From: Allium sativum
Lineage: Eukaryota > Streptophyta > Magnoliopsida > Asparagales > Amaryllidaceae
DNA length: 64,000 nt
NCBI GenBank assembly: GCA_030737875.1
Contig: CM060925.1
Span: 483,537,514-483,601,513, forward strand
Direction: 5' to 3'
Below, in pieces: positions 1 to 9,546 of the stretch. Every line of letters begins with the position of its first letter. The first letter of the stretch is position 1. Below the pieces are notes generated by a model that was not told the origin of the DNA, ran no database searches, and was given only the letters and a program-made list of their open reading frames with translations. A program made the position numbers and the translations under genes.

Positions 1-302
1 TATTGAACTTTATTAATATAATAAAATTAATAATAAGAACGATAAATAAACATTCAACTGATAATAATTTTAGCAAGTATGTGAAAAAAATTGGGATTGT
101 AAATTTTTAACATTAAAAGGGGAAATTTGAAATTGTGAATGTCTAACAGTGGAAGAAAAACATTACTGTAGAAAACCAAGTTTAAACTCATTTTCCACCA
201 TTGATTAATTTCTTTGGACACATGTCATCATATTGATTTTTTGGCAGAAATGGACTCGAAAGGTCTTTGGACAAAAATTGTGCTTTCATATAATATAATA
301 GA
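1..302. other. AT-rich left flank of E1, unassigned
   Basis: No open frame of useful length and no terminal-repeat or PBS signal is visible. The stretch is AT-rich and is the target DNA into which E1 inserted; it resumes at 9547 on the far side of E1. Confidence 0.5.
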
Positions 303-307
303 TATGC
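303..307. repeat. Target-site duplication of E1, left copy
   Basis: The bases tatgc lie directly before the E1 5' LTR and recur directly after the 3' LTR at 9542-9546. A perfect 5-bp duplication is the normal footprint of Ty3/Gypsy integrase and fixes both element ends. Confidence 0.93.
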
Positions 308-584
308 TGTAACACCCCGTGTATTCTATAACTGTGGAATTAACAAATCAAAGTATAATTAATTTGAAATCAAAGAACTAAGGGAAACGGGATACGCCAT
401 TGCGTTCGTCTCGGAAAAATACGCGAAATAGAGTCCGAGTTTTCGAAAAACGGAGTCCGTATGAAGAAGATATAGCCTCTGGAAGTTTCTGAATTAAGTT
501 TAAAATTCAAACAGAATAAAATAAGCTCAGAAAACAAAAATGGGGCCCAATGGGCAAGGGCGGAAAAAGTCCCGCCTGACGCAC

Positions 585-684
585 CCAGGTCGACTGGGCT
601 GTCGACCTGGTCTAACCAGGTCGACAGGGCTGTCGACAGGGCTGTCGACAGGGGTGTCGACCTGGTCCAGACCAGGTCGAGCCC
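585..684. repeat. GTCGAC inverted and tandem repeat cluster in E1 U3
   Basis: CCAGGTCGAC and GTCGACCTGG alternate, giving perfect stems such as 585-594 with 601-610 and 601-611 with 615-625. A 12-bp unit containing GTCGACAGGGCT is repeated in tandem. The matching cluster in the 3' LTR (6196-6307) has one more unit, so the array changed length after or during insertion. It lies upstream of the TATA-like box, in presumed U3. Confidence 0.85.
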
Positions 685-837
685 AGTCTAACCTGGCTGG
701 CCTATGCTATGTTGGTCGATTTTCTGTGGTCTGCTTTGTCATTAGGGCTAGGTGGCAGGCTCTAATTGGTCCCTCTTGCGAATGAATGGCTACGATCAAT
801 CCAAGCGACATTAATGGTCCTAATCAGTTCATAAACT

Positions 838-847
838 CTATAAAATG
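838..847 (+). promoter_or_regulatory. TATA-like box of E1 5' LTR
   Basis: CTATAAAATG is followed about 30 bases later by a pyrimidine-rich stretch, as expected for a plant retrotransposon promoter. The copy in the 3' LTR is at 6461-6470. Assignment is by motif and position only. Confidence 0.5.
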
Positions 848-2269
848 ACCCTAGACTCTACCTAGGTTTCTTACACAATTCTCTAGCCTCCATTGCTCTC
901 TTCTTCTAATTAAAAATAAAAAAATGGCGTCTCTGCTCTGCTGGAATTAAAACTAGAAGATAATCAACATCAGCCTAAGCAATTCAATTCAAACTAGAGA
1001 TTAAAGTTTCTGCAAAGATTCTACAAGGAGTTAAAGTTCTTTCTTTAATCCAATCAAGGCAAGTACAGTTATTCTCCGCTATAAACGTTAATTATAATTT
1101 TGATACGCATTTAAAACTGAGTTTGAGGTTGTATATATTCTCTTCTGTTGGATCTATTTTCCGTGACTGTTCTGTATTCCTTTCTTCTTTTCTGTTTCTA
1201 TAGCCAGGCTACCACGAGCCTGTGCCCAATCTCATAAAGAGATTAACGTATGAACGCAAAATTTGGGACAATTAATGAATGATGCGAAATTTGACAAGAT
1301 TGAATTGAATGTATGACTTGAGGTCTAAGGCATAAAATATATTGGACATGTGACTTGGGATTGGATGCATAAATTTGACTATGAACATATAATTTATGCA
1401 TGTTGTATGCATAGTTATGTTGTAATTTAGATCGGTAATTAATTAGAAAATAAGCATATAAACTAGTTTTAGACCTATGCATATTCTGTGATAAAAGAAG
1501 AAGAGGAACCTTACATATGATTTGAGACTTTGGACAAGATGCATATAAAAGTCAAGATTTGATTTTTAGAAGATATGATTTAAAGATTTAGATTTTTGGG
1601 TATAGTTTGCATAATGATTCATGACTTAAAAAGAAGAAGATATGGAAGCTTAGGTGTAAAAGATTTGCATTAATTAGGATATCTATTATTGAGATTACAC
1701 CTAAATAGGGATTTTTGGATATATGGCATGCATTGAAATTAATGGTTATATTTGGTGTAATTTATATGTGAATCTGCTATAAGATGCTAGTTTAACAAAA
1801 ATTGGAACATATGTTATATGGCAAATTATATCCATATTCTGTGCTATGTAACTTTATGAAAACATGGAGTATATGTTGTGAATCATGACAATTATGTAAG
1901 CATGTGAACTTAGGCCTAATTTATGTTTAGGCAAGGCATGTAAATAGAACCTTTAGAAATATTAAATTTACTAAATCTGCTAATTTGTCTAGTTGCCTAA
2001 ACTACTAGTTTTGTTATATTGCCTAGACTGCTAATTAGATTGAAATGCCTAATCTGTTAAATTTGTCGGTTGAAATGCCTAACCTGTTATATGCCAAAAA
2101 TCTGCTAAGGTGCTAAATCTGTTAAATCCGTTAAGTCATATAAAATCTGTTATCTGCTATGTTGATATAATCATCCTGTTATTGATATAATCTGAATTGG
2201 CATATATATTGGGCGTGCGCATAAACGGTAAATTAATTGGCCGCAAAGATAAACATGGCTAACTCGAGG

Positions 2270-2453
2270 TTAGAATGAGTTTGCGGCGTAAATCTGCCCG
2301 GAACCGCCCGGCACATCCAGTGGCCGCAAACAATAGGTTCTAATGTGAGAAGTTAGTCATAACATGCGTAAGACACGAGGTTAGGTCTGGCTTGTGGCAG
2401 AAGTCTGCCCGGAACCGCCCGGCATATCCAGCGGCCACAAGCTACCGACCTAA
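2270..2453 (+). other. Duplicated two-stem hairpin module in E1 5' LTR
   Basis: Two tandem copies share a loop core, CCCGGAACCGCCCGGC (2297-2312 and 2408-2423). Copy A has an outer stem TTAGAA (2270-2275) with TTCTAA (2338-2343) and an inner stem GTTTGCGGC (2279-2287) with GCCGCAAAC (2323-2331). Copy B has an outer stem TTAGGTC (2381-2387) with GACCTAA (2447-2453) and an inner stem GCTTGTGGC (2390-2398) with GCCACAAGC (2434-2442). The arms differ between copies, but every stem still pairs. The same module is at 7893-8076 and, with other arms, in E2. The role is unknown; an RNA or DNA structure is likely. Confidence 0.8.
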
Positions 2454-3540
2454 TGTGAGAGGTCTGTGCATTAATAATTAATTAATGCAAAATCTAAGAT
2501 AAGAATGACGTCCAAAACGTATTGGGGAAAATAGGGTTAAACCAAAGGGATTAATAGATGTAGTAAAACCCGTCCATGAATCTGTAGGCCCAATACAAAG
2601 TTAGACAAATCTGAAAATCTGTACATCTGACCTGTTAGTCTAAAAAACTTGTTAACTTAATTTGTGAATTAGTAAACCTGAATTCTGTATGTCTGAACTT
2701 GTAAACAAGTTAATCTGAAATCTGTTAGTCTGGGGACACAAGGCTAGGAGGGGAATTACTTGTGTCATCTGTTGTTTGGGACCCATATTAGTCAGTAACC
2801 CTTTCTGGTATCAAAACTTTGACCCAACAGTAAGTAGGGTCCGGGCACGCTTACTGAACTAATTATAAGTGGTTCATTCTGATAATGGCGAGGGGTGTTG
2901 ATGGTGCGTTCCAACCGGGTCATGTGCGTGCATGGATCCCGGTCTGCCTCTGAGGATGTAAGACGCCGTGACATCTGTAAATAGGTCTGTGCCAATTGGT
3001 TGTCACTTTAGGGAGTGATACACCCTACTGTGGGGCCGACACAGGATATTTATGTATTAGGGAGCCGATCGCTTGGGGTAGGGTTTTAGGGTACGCTTAG
3101 TTCTGTCTGTTTCTGTTGGTACCGTCTGTTTCTGTTGGGTGGTAACACCTGTCTGTTTCTGTGTGGTACCGTCTGTTCGGGTGGTAAAGGCCCATTACTA
3201 GTGTACACCTAATTCCACATTCTGTTTCCATAGGGATAAATCTGTTTCTTCTTCTGTCTGTTTCTGATCGGGTAGTAAAGGCCCATTATTAGCATTCTGT
3301 TTCTGTTAAAGTATTCTGTACCCGTTCCTGCTTCAATTTAGACATTAGGGTGACACCTAATTTTACTATACTAGTATTAGTGCAGAGAAGTGTAAAACAA
3401 TAGTTTATATCATTCTGTTTTTCTGTTATATCTGCTACACCTGTTATAGTTATCTCACATCCAGTTTTATGTTCATATCATATTATTATTATCTGTTCAT
3501 ATGCTGAAAGTCACTGGACTTGCCAGACTTTTTGTCTGAC

Positions 3541-3600
3541 CCTTGTTGTTTTCGCCTCCTTTCTTCCGTTTCCCCCCCCCCCTAGGTTATCCAAGGAGGG
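3541..3600 (+). other. Pyrimidine-run plus AG: candidate 3' splice site in E1 LTR
   Basis: A CT-rich stretch runs into 12 Cs and then TAG followed by GTTA, which looks like a polypyrimidine tract and 3' splice site. The 3' LTR copy has a much shorter C-run. The same block, CGCCTC...C-run...AGGTTA...GGAGG, is found in E2. A possible donor of the GC type, AAG then GCAAGT, lies at 1056-1064. Splicing is inference from motif only. Confidence 0.35.
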
Positions 3601-3927
3601 AAATACTTTAGCTTGATCCGGATTTCTCTTTGCTTGAAGTGCTTAAAGTATGGCTTGGCTCTGTATAGCTTCCGTTCCATGGGGATTATGATTTTAAACT
3701 ATGCATTTTGAAGGCTTTTGTACAAGACTGATATTTTGTACTTGAATTCTGAAATTTGAGAGGATGTAACCATATTAATTTATGTTTCCGCTGTAATAAA
3801 GTTAATTTTTTTTTTTCAAGTACTGTTTTATCTGTCTTGTAAGTTTCTGTTCTGTTTACTAAAATGCTCCACCAAAGTTAAGGCATTCCCTTTGTGAGTG
3901 ACCTTAACGGAGGTGGGGTGTTACACT

Positions 3928-3939
3928 TGGTATCAGAGC
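3928..3939 (+). other. E1 primer-binding site
   Basis: TGGTATCAGAGC starts two bases after the 5' LTR. This is the common plant PBS complementary to the 3' end of initiator methionine tRNA and would prime minus-strand DNA synthesis. Confidence 0.9.
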
Positions 3940-4105
3940 TGAAGGTTACCAGATTGGGTAAAGTTTTTGAAAACTGTTTTCAAAAAGGTTTTGGAAAGGA
4001 AGTATTTTCAAAAATAGAGTTTATTTTGAAAAAAAACATGATCCCCAAGAGCCATATATCTTTCTTTCAGTCCTTTTTATTGAACCTTTCCTTTTTCGTT
4101 CCAGC

Positions 4106-5014
4106 ATGTCTGAAGCATCTGAGATACCAGAGGGTGTTCATGTACCCGGTTGGTTTCGTCAATATCTTGAGGCTAGGACCGCCGCTGCAGGTCCAGCAAA
4201 TGATCCCCCTCCTCCACCCCCTCCTCGTGCTATTGCTTTCTCAAAAATCTATAGAGATTTTAGGGCCATGGGTGGGAAGGATTTCAAAGGAACTGAATCA
4301 TTCGTAGAAGCAAGGAATTGGCTCAAAGAAACTGAGGATCTATTCGTTATCTTCGAGGTGGACGATAGGCAGAAGGTACAGTTGGCAGTATGGCTGCTCA
4401 AAGACGAAGCTTCCTACTGGTGGGAAGTCACTAACGCCGAGAGGCCGGTTGAGACATGGATGGATTTCAGAACAAGGTTTGAGACAAAATTCCTCTCGCA
4501 AGCTGAACGAAGTTTACAATTGGAAAAGTTCTTGTCTCTTAAGCAAGGAAGTATGACGGTCAAGGAATACGTCAACCAGTTCAACCAACTAGCAAGATTC
4601 GGATTGGATTTAGTCAACACTCAGCATAAAAAGGCTCTCCGCTTTGTTAAAGGATTGAATGAGCCACTGCACAGCCTAGCCATGACCCATGTACCCATGG
4701 GAGCAACTTACGAGAAATTGGTGGATATGGCACTACTGCACGAGGAAGACAAGGGCCCGAAAGAGACAAAGAAGGAAGAACCACCAAATAAGAAAGCGGG
4801 GCCCAAAAAGGAAACACAAAAGAAGGATGAGAAGTCTGAAGATAAGAAGGGGAAAAAGTGCTTTACTTGTGGGAGCTCAACTCATCTGAACAAGGATTGC
4901 AGAAAAAGGAAGGGCGCTTGCTTCAACTGTGGGGAGATGGGACACTTCACTAGGGACTGCCCAAAAAGACGAGGACAAGGAGGGCAGGCGAACACTCTTG
5001 AGGCTAGTGGCTAG
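4106..5014 (+). CDS. gag: Gag polyprotein of E1 (302 aa), capsid plus two zinc knuckles
   Basis: Gag builds the cytoplasmic virus-like particle and packages element RNA. The N-terminus is followed by a proline run (residues 34-40), a Retrotrans_gag capsid-like region (about 50-210, with a YWW motif at 104-106) and a lysine/glutamate-rich linker (about 214-251). Two CX2CX4HX4C zinc knuckles, at 252-265 and 272-285, are RNA-binding modules of nucleocapsid type. The start at 4106 is the first ATG in the frame after the PBS; an overlapping frame from 3894 shows no domain and is a shadow. The stop falls just after the second knuckle, with no protease following, so gag is whole while pol is missing. 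No frameshift is seen. This is the only intact recognisable protein gene in the window. Confidence 0.93.
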   Translation: MSEASEIPEGVHVPGWFRQYLEARTAAAGPANDPPPPPPPRAIAFSKIYRDFRAMGGKDFKGTESFVEARNWLKETEDLFVIFEVDDRQKVQLAVWLLKDEASYWWEVTNAERPVETWMDFRTRFETKFLSQAERSLQLEKFLSLKQGSMTVKEYVNQFNQLARFGLDLVNTQHKKALRFVKGLNEPLHSLAMTHVPMGATYEKLVDMALLHEEDKGPKETKKEEPPNKKAGPKKETQKKDEKSEDKKGKKCFTCGSSTHLNKDCRKRKGACFNCGEMGHFTRDCPKRRGQGGQANTLEASG

Positions 5015-5882
5015 GATAGAAATAGGAAATTTTCTATAGTAGGTTTAATTTATTTATCTGATTATGAAGTCAAGACTTTTTTCTGATTCTGATATTTTGA
5101 TTTTGTAATCGATACTCTGCACTTTAATACTAGTATTATTTCTGAATTCCGCTGTAGACTCAGACCCATAAGGGTTATGGATCATCTGTTTGGGACTGGG
5201 GTTTGAGGGATATCTGTGTTAGGCGTCAAGTATGACGCATACATTCTGAATTTTCGTGGGGTATCAATTTGATGTTGGTTTCGGTCTTTGGGGCCGATAC
5301 TTAGGACCCATGTCTAATGGGAACCAAATTTTCGTTCTATCTGTACTCGCTTCCATCATTCGACTGTAGCCTATCGATCGAATCTTCGAACTTTAGGTAG
5401 AAACTAATGGGTGTAAACATGTGTTTGAGACATGTTATGTTTGATGGTTGCAAGTGGATGCAAGTGGTTGCTAGTGGTTGCTCGTGGATGCATATACACA
5501 CACTAGGCACTAGATCGGCTCGAAAGCACTCTCATACTGCATATGGATGTGTGAGCATTTTTAAATTTTTATGGATGCAAAATGGTTGAATCAGCATATG
5601 GATGTTGCATATGAATGAGCAGTTGTGCACTCATATAGAAATGATATGTCTCAAATAGGAAAAAATTTGCATACATATTGGACTCATGGCACTAACATGA
5701 TTTGCATTAAGGAGGTCGACTGAATCAGTGGGCCGCCTGATTTTGCATTAGATACGGACATGAACACACACTGTGCATTTAAACATGAAAGCATTAGAAG
5801 TCTATAAGGACAATGGATGCCTGTGGTTGATGATTGAGTAGATGGATGATTGGATGGTAGGACACATTCTTCTTAACTTGAA
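5015..5882 (+). other. Non-coding internal tail of E1
   Basis: No pol motif is found here. A short frame at 5407-5589 is a run of near-repeats of GTTGCAAGTGGATG type, not a domain. The stretch around 5395-5500 aligns with the E2 internal region near 19796-19910 read on the minus strand, showing that E1 and E2 share ancestry inside as well as in the LTRs. Confidence 0.7.
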
Positions 5883-5918
5883 GATTTCGGGGACGAAATC
5901 CTTTTAAGTGGGGGAGAA
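5883..5918 (+). other. Pre-PPT hairpin and polypurine tract of E1
   Basis: GATTTCG (5883-5889) and CGAAATC (5894-5900) form a perfect 7-bp stem around a GGGA loop. The polypurine tract AAGTGGGGGAGAA (5906-5918) abuts the 3' LTR and would prime plus-strand DNA synthesis. E2 and E6 have the same arrangement. Confidence 0.85.
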
Positions 5919-8900
5919 TGTAACACCCCGTGTATTCTATAACTGTGGAATTAACAAATTAAAGTATAATTAATTTGAAATCAAAGAACTAAGGGAAACG
6001 GGATACGCCATTGCGTTCGTCTCGGAAAAATACGCGAAATAGAGTCCGAGTTTTCGAAAAACGGAGTCCGTATGAAGAAGATATAGCCTCTGGAAGTTTC
6101 TGAATTAAGTTTAAAATTCAAACAGAATAAAATAAGCTCAGAAAACAAAAATGGGGCCCAATGGGCCAGGGCGGAAAAAGTCCCGCCTGACGCACCCAGG
6201 TCGACTGGGCTGTCGACCTGGTCTAACCAGGTCGACAGGCCTGTCGACAGGGCTGTCGACAGGGCTGTCGACAGGGGTGTCGACCTGGTCCAGACCAGGT
6301 CGAGCCCAGTCTAACCTGGCTGGCCTATGCTATGTTGGTCGATTTTCTGTGGTCTGCTTTGTCATTAGGGCTAGGTGGCAGGCTCTAATTGGTCCCTCTT
6401 GCGAATGAATGGCTACGATCAATCCAAGCGACATCAATGGTCCTAATCAGTTCATAAACTCTATAAAATGACCCTAGACTCTACCTAGGTTTCTTACACA
6501 ATTCTCTAGCCTCCATTGCTCTCTTCTTCTAATTAAAAATAAAAAAATGGCGTCTCTGCTCTGCTGGAATTAAAACTAGAAGATAATCAACATCAGCCTA
6601 AGCAATTCAATTCAAACTAGAGATTAAAGTTTCTGCAAAGATTCTACAAGGAGTTAAAGTTCTTTCTTTAATCCAATCAAGGCAAGTACAGTTATTCTCC
6701 GCTATAAACATTAATTATAATTTTGATACGCATTTAAAACTGAGTTTGAGGTTGTATATATTCTCTTCTGTTGGATCTATTTTCCGTGACTGTTCTGTAT
6801 TCCTTTCTTCTTTTCTGTTTCTATAGCCAGGCTACCACGAGCCTGTGCCCAATCTCATAAAGAGATTAACGTATGAACGCAAAATTTGGGACAATTAATG
6901 AATGATGCGAAATTTGACAAGATTGAATTGAATGTATGACTTGAGGTCTGAGGCATAAAATATATTGGACATGTGACTTGGGATTGGATGCATAAATTTG
7001 ACTATGAACATATAATTTATGCATGTTGTATGCATAGTTATGTTGTAATTTAGATCGGTAATTAATTAGAAAATAAGCATATAAACTAGTTTTAGACCTA
7101 TGCATATTCTGTGATAAAAGAAGAAGAGGAACCTTACATATGATTTGAGACTTTGGACAAGATGCATATAAAAGTCAAGATTTGATTTTTAGAAGATATG
7201 ATTTAAAGATTTAGATTTTTGGGTATAGTTTGCATAATGATTCATGACTTAAAAAGAAGAAGATATGGAAGCTTAGGTGTAAAAGATTTGCATTAATTAG
7301 GATATCTATTATTGAGATTACACCTAAATAGGGATTTTTGGATATATGGCATGCATTGAAATTAATGGTTATATTTGGTGTAATTTATATGTGAATCTGC
7401 TATAAGATGCTAGTTTAACAAAAATTGGAACATATGTTATATGGCAAATTATGTCCATATTCTGTGCTATGTAACTTTATGCAAACATGGAGTATATGTT
7501 GTGAATCATGACAATTATGTAAGCATGTGAACTTAGGCCTAATTTATGTTTAGGCAAGGCATGTAAATAGAACCTTTAGAAATATTAAATTTACTAAATC
7601 TGCTAATTTGTCTAGTTGCCTAAACTACTAGTTTTGTTATATTGCCTAGACTGCTAATTAGATTGAAATGCCTAATCTGTTAAATTTGTCGGTTGAAATG
7701 CCTAACCTGTTATATGCCAAAAATCTGCTAAGGTGCTAAATCTGTTAAATCCGTTAAGTCATATAAAATCTGTTATCTGCTATGTTGATATAATCATCCT
7801 GTTATTGATATAATCTGAATTGGCATATATATTGGGCGTGCGCATAAACGGTAAATTAATTGGCCGCAAAGATAAACATGGCTAACTCGAGGTTAGAATG
7901 AGTTTGCGGCGTAAATCTGCCCGGAACCGCCCGGCACATCCAGTGGCCGCAAACAATAGGTTCTAATGTGAGAAGTTAGTCATAACATGCGTAAGACACG
8001 AGGTTAGGTCTGGCTTGTGGCAGAAGTCTGCCAGGAACCGCCCGGCATATCCAGCGGCCACAAGCTACCGACCTAATGTGAGAGGTCTGTGCATTAATAA
8101 TTAATTAATGCAAAATCTAAGATAAGAATGACGTCCAAAACGTATTGGGGAAAATAGGGTTAAACCAAAGGGATTAATAGATGTAGTAAAACCCGTCCAT
8201 GAATCTGTAGGCCCAATACAAAGTTAGACAAATCTGAAAATCTGTACATCTGACCTGTTAGTCTAAAAAACTTGTTAACTTAATTTGTGAATTAGTAAAC
8301 CTGAATTCTGTATGTCTGAACTTGTAAACAAGTTAATCTGAAATCTGTTAGTCTGGGGACACAAGGCTAGGAGGGGAATTACTTGTGTCATCTGTTGTTT
8401 GGGACCCATATTAGTCAGTAACCCTTTCTGGTATCAAAACTTTGACCCAACAGTAAGTAGGGTCCGGGCACGCTTACTGAACTAATTATAAGTGGTTCAT
8501 TCTGATAATGGCGAGGGGTGTTGATGGTGCGTTCCAACCGGGTCATGTGCGTGCATGGATCCCGGTCTGCCTCTGAGGATGTAAGACGCCGTGACATCTG
8601 TAAATAGGTCTGTGCCAATTGGTTGTCACTTTAGGGAGTGATACACCCTACTGTGGGGCCGACACAGGATATTTATGTATTAGGGAGCCGATCGCTTGGG
8701 GTAGGGTTTTAGGGTACGCTTAGTTCTGTCTGTTTCTGTTGGTACCGTCTGTTTCTGTTGGGTGGTAACACCTGTCTGTTTCTGTGTGGTACCGTCTGTT
8801 CGGGTGGTAAAGGCCCATTACTAGTGTACACCTAATTCCACATTCTGTTTCCATAGGGATAAATCTGTTTCTTCTTCTGTCTGTTTCTGATCGGGTAGTA

Positions 8901-9541
8901 AAGGCCCATTATTAGCATTCTGTTTCTGTTAAAGTATTCTGTACCCGTTCCTGCTTCAATTTAGACATTAGGGTGACACCTAATTTTACTATACTAGTAT
9001 TAGTGCAGAGAAGTGTAAAACAATAGTTTATATCATTCTGTTTTTCTGTTATATCTGCTACACCTGTTATAGTTATCTCACATCCAGTTTTATGTTCATA
9101 TCATATTATTATTATCTGTTCATATGCTGAAAGTCACTGGACTTGCCAGACTTTTTGTCTGACCCTTGTTGTTTTCGCCTCCTTTCTTCCGTTTCCCCCT
9201 AGGTTATCCAAGGAGGGAAATACTTTAGCTTGATCCGGATTTCTCTTTGCTTGAAGTGCTTAAAGTATGGCTTGGCTCTGTATAGCTTCCGTTCCATGGG
9301 GATTATGATTTTAAACTATGCATTTTGAAGGCTTTTGTACAAGACTGATATTTTGTACTTGAATTCTGAAATTTGAGAGGATGTAACCATATTAATTTAT
9401 GTTTCCGCTGTAATAAAGTTAAATTTTTTTTTCAAGTACTGTTTTATCTGTCTTGTAAGTTTCTGTTATGTTTACTAAAATGCTCCACCAAAGTTAAGGC
9501 ATTCCCTTTGTGAGTGACCTTAACGGAGGTGGGGTGTTACA
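5919..9541 (+). repeat. E1 3' LTR (3623 bp)
   Basis: It aligns end to end with 308-3925. Differences include one extra GTCGAC unit, a C-run shortened from 12 to 5 near 9194, and scattered substitutions. It carries its own hairpin module (7893-8076), where one core base has changed, and a TATA-like box (6461-6470). Confidence 0.95.
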
Positions 9542-9546
9542 TATGC
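9542..9546. repeat. Target-site duplication of E1, right copy
   Basis: The bases tatgc match 303-307 exactly. Confidence 0.93.

Larger units (their letters stand above)
308..3925 (+). repeat. E1 5' LTR (3618 bp)
   Basis: It begins TGTAACACCCCG and ends GGGGTGTTACA, so the ends are short imperfect inverted repeats. It matches 5919-9541 along its whole length. It holds a GTCGAC repeat cluster (585-684), a TATA-like box (838-847), a duplicated hairpin module (2270-2453), a TTCTG-rich tract (about 3090-3330) and a long C-run followed by TAG (3571-3585). Short frames in it, such as minus-strand ones at 1243-1482 and 2792-2995, recur in the other LTR because the DNA is duplicated, not because they are genes. 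Confidence 0.95.
308..9541 (+). mobile_element. E1: gag-only LTR retrotransposon (TR-GAG type)
   Basis: This is a complete 9.2 kb element with LTRs at 308-3925 and 5919-9541, a PBS at 3928, one gag gene, a polypurine tract (PPT) ending at 5918 and a perfect 5-bp TSD. The LTR pair is nearly identical; the visible differences are homopolymer length, one extra short repeat unit and a few substitutions, so the insertion is young. No protease, reverse transcriptase, RNase H or integrase frame exists in the 1993-bp internal region. This matches the published class of terminal-repeat retrotransposons that encode only GAG. The long LTRs, PBS and zinc-knuckle Gag suggest a Ty3/Gypsy ancestor, perhaps of the Tekay/Del chromovirus group, but with pol absent that placement is inference. 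It would need pol proteins from another element to move. Confidence 0.92.

Noticed and set aside
1243..2995. Minus-strand frames of 67 and 79 codons
   Set aside because: Identical frames at 6866-7105 and 8415-8618 reflect the LTR duplication; composition and lack of motifs argue against coding.
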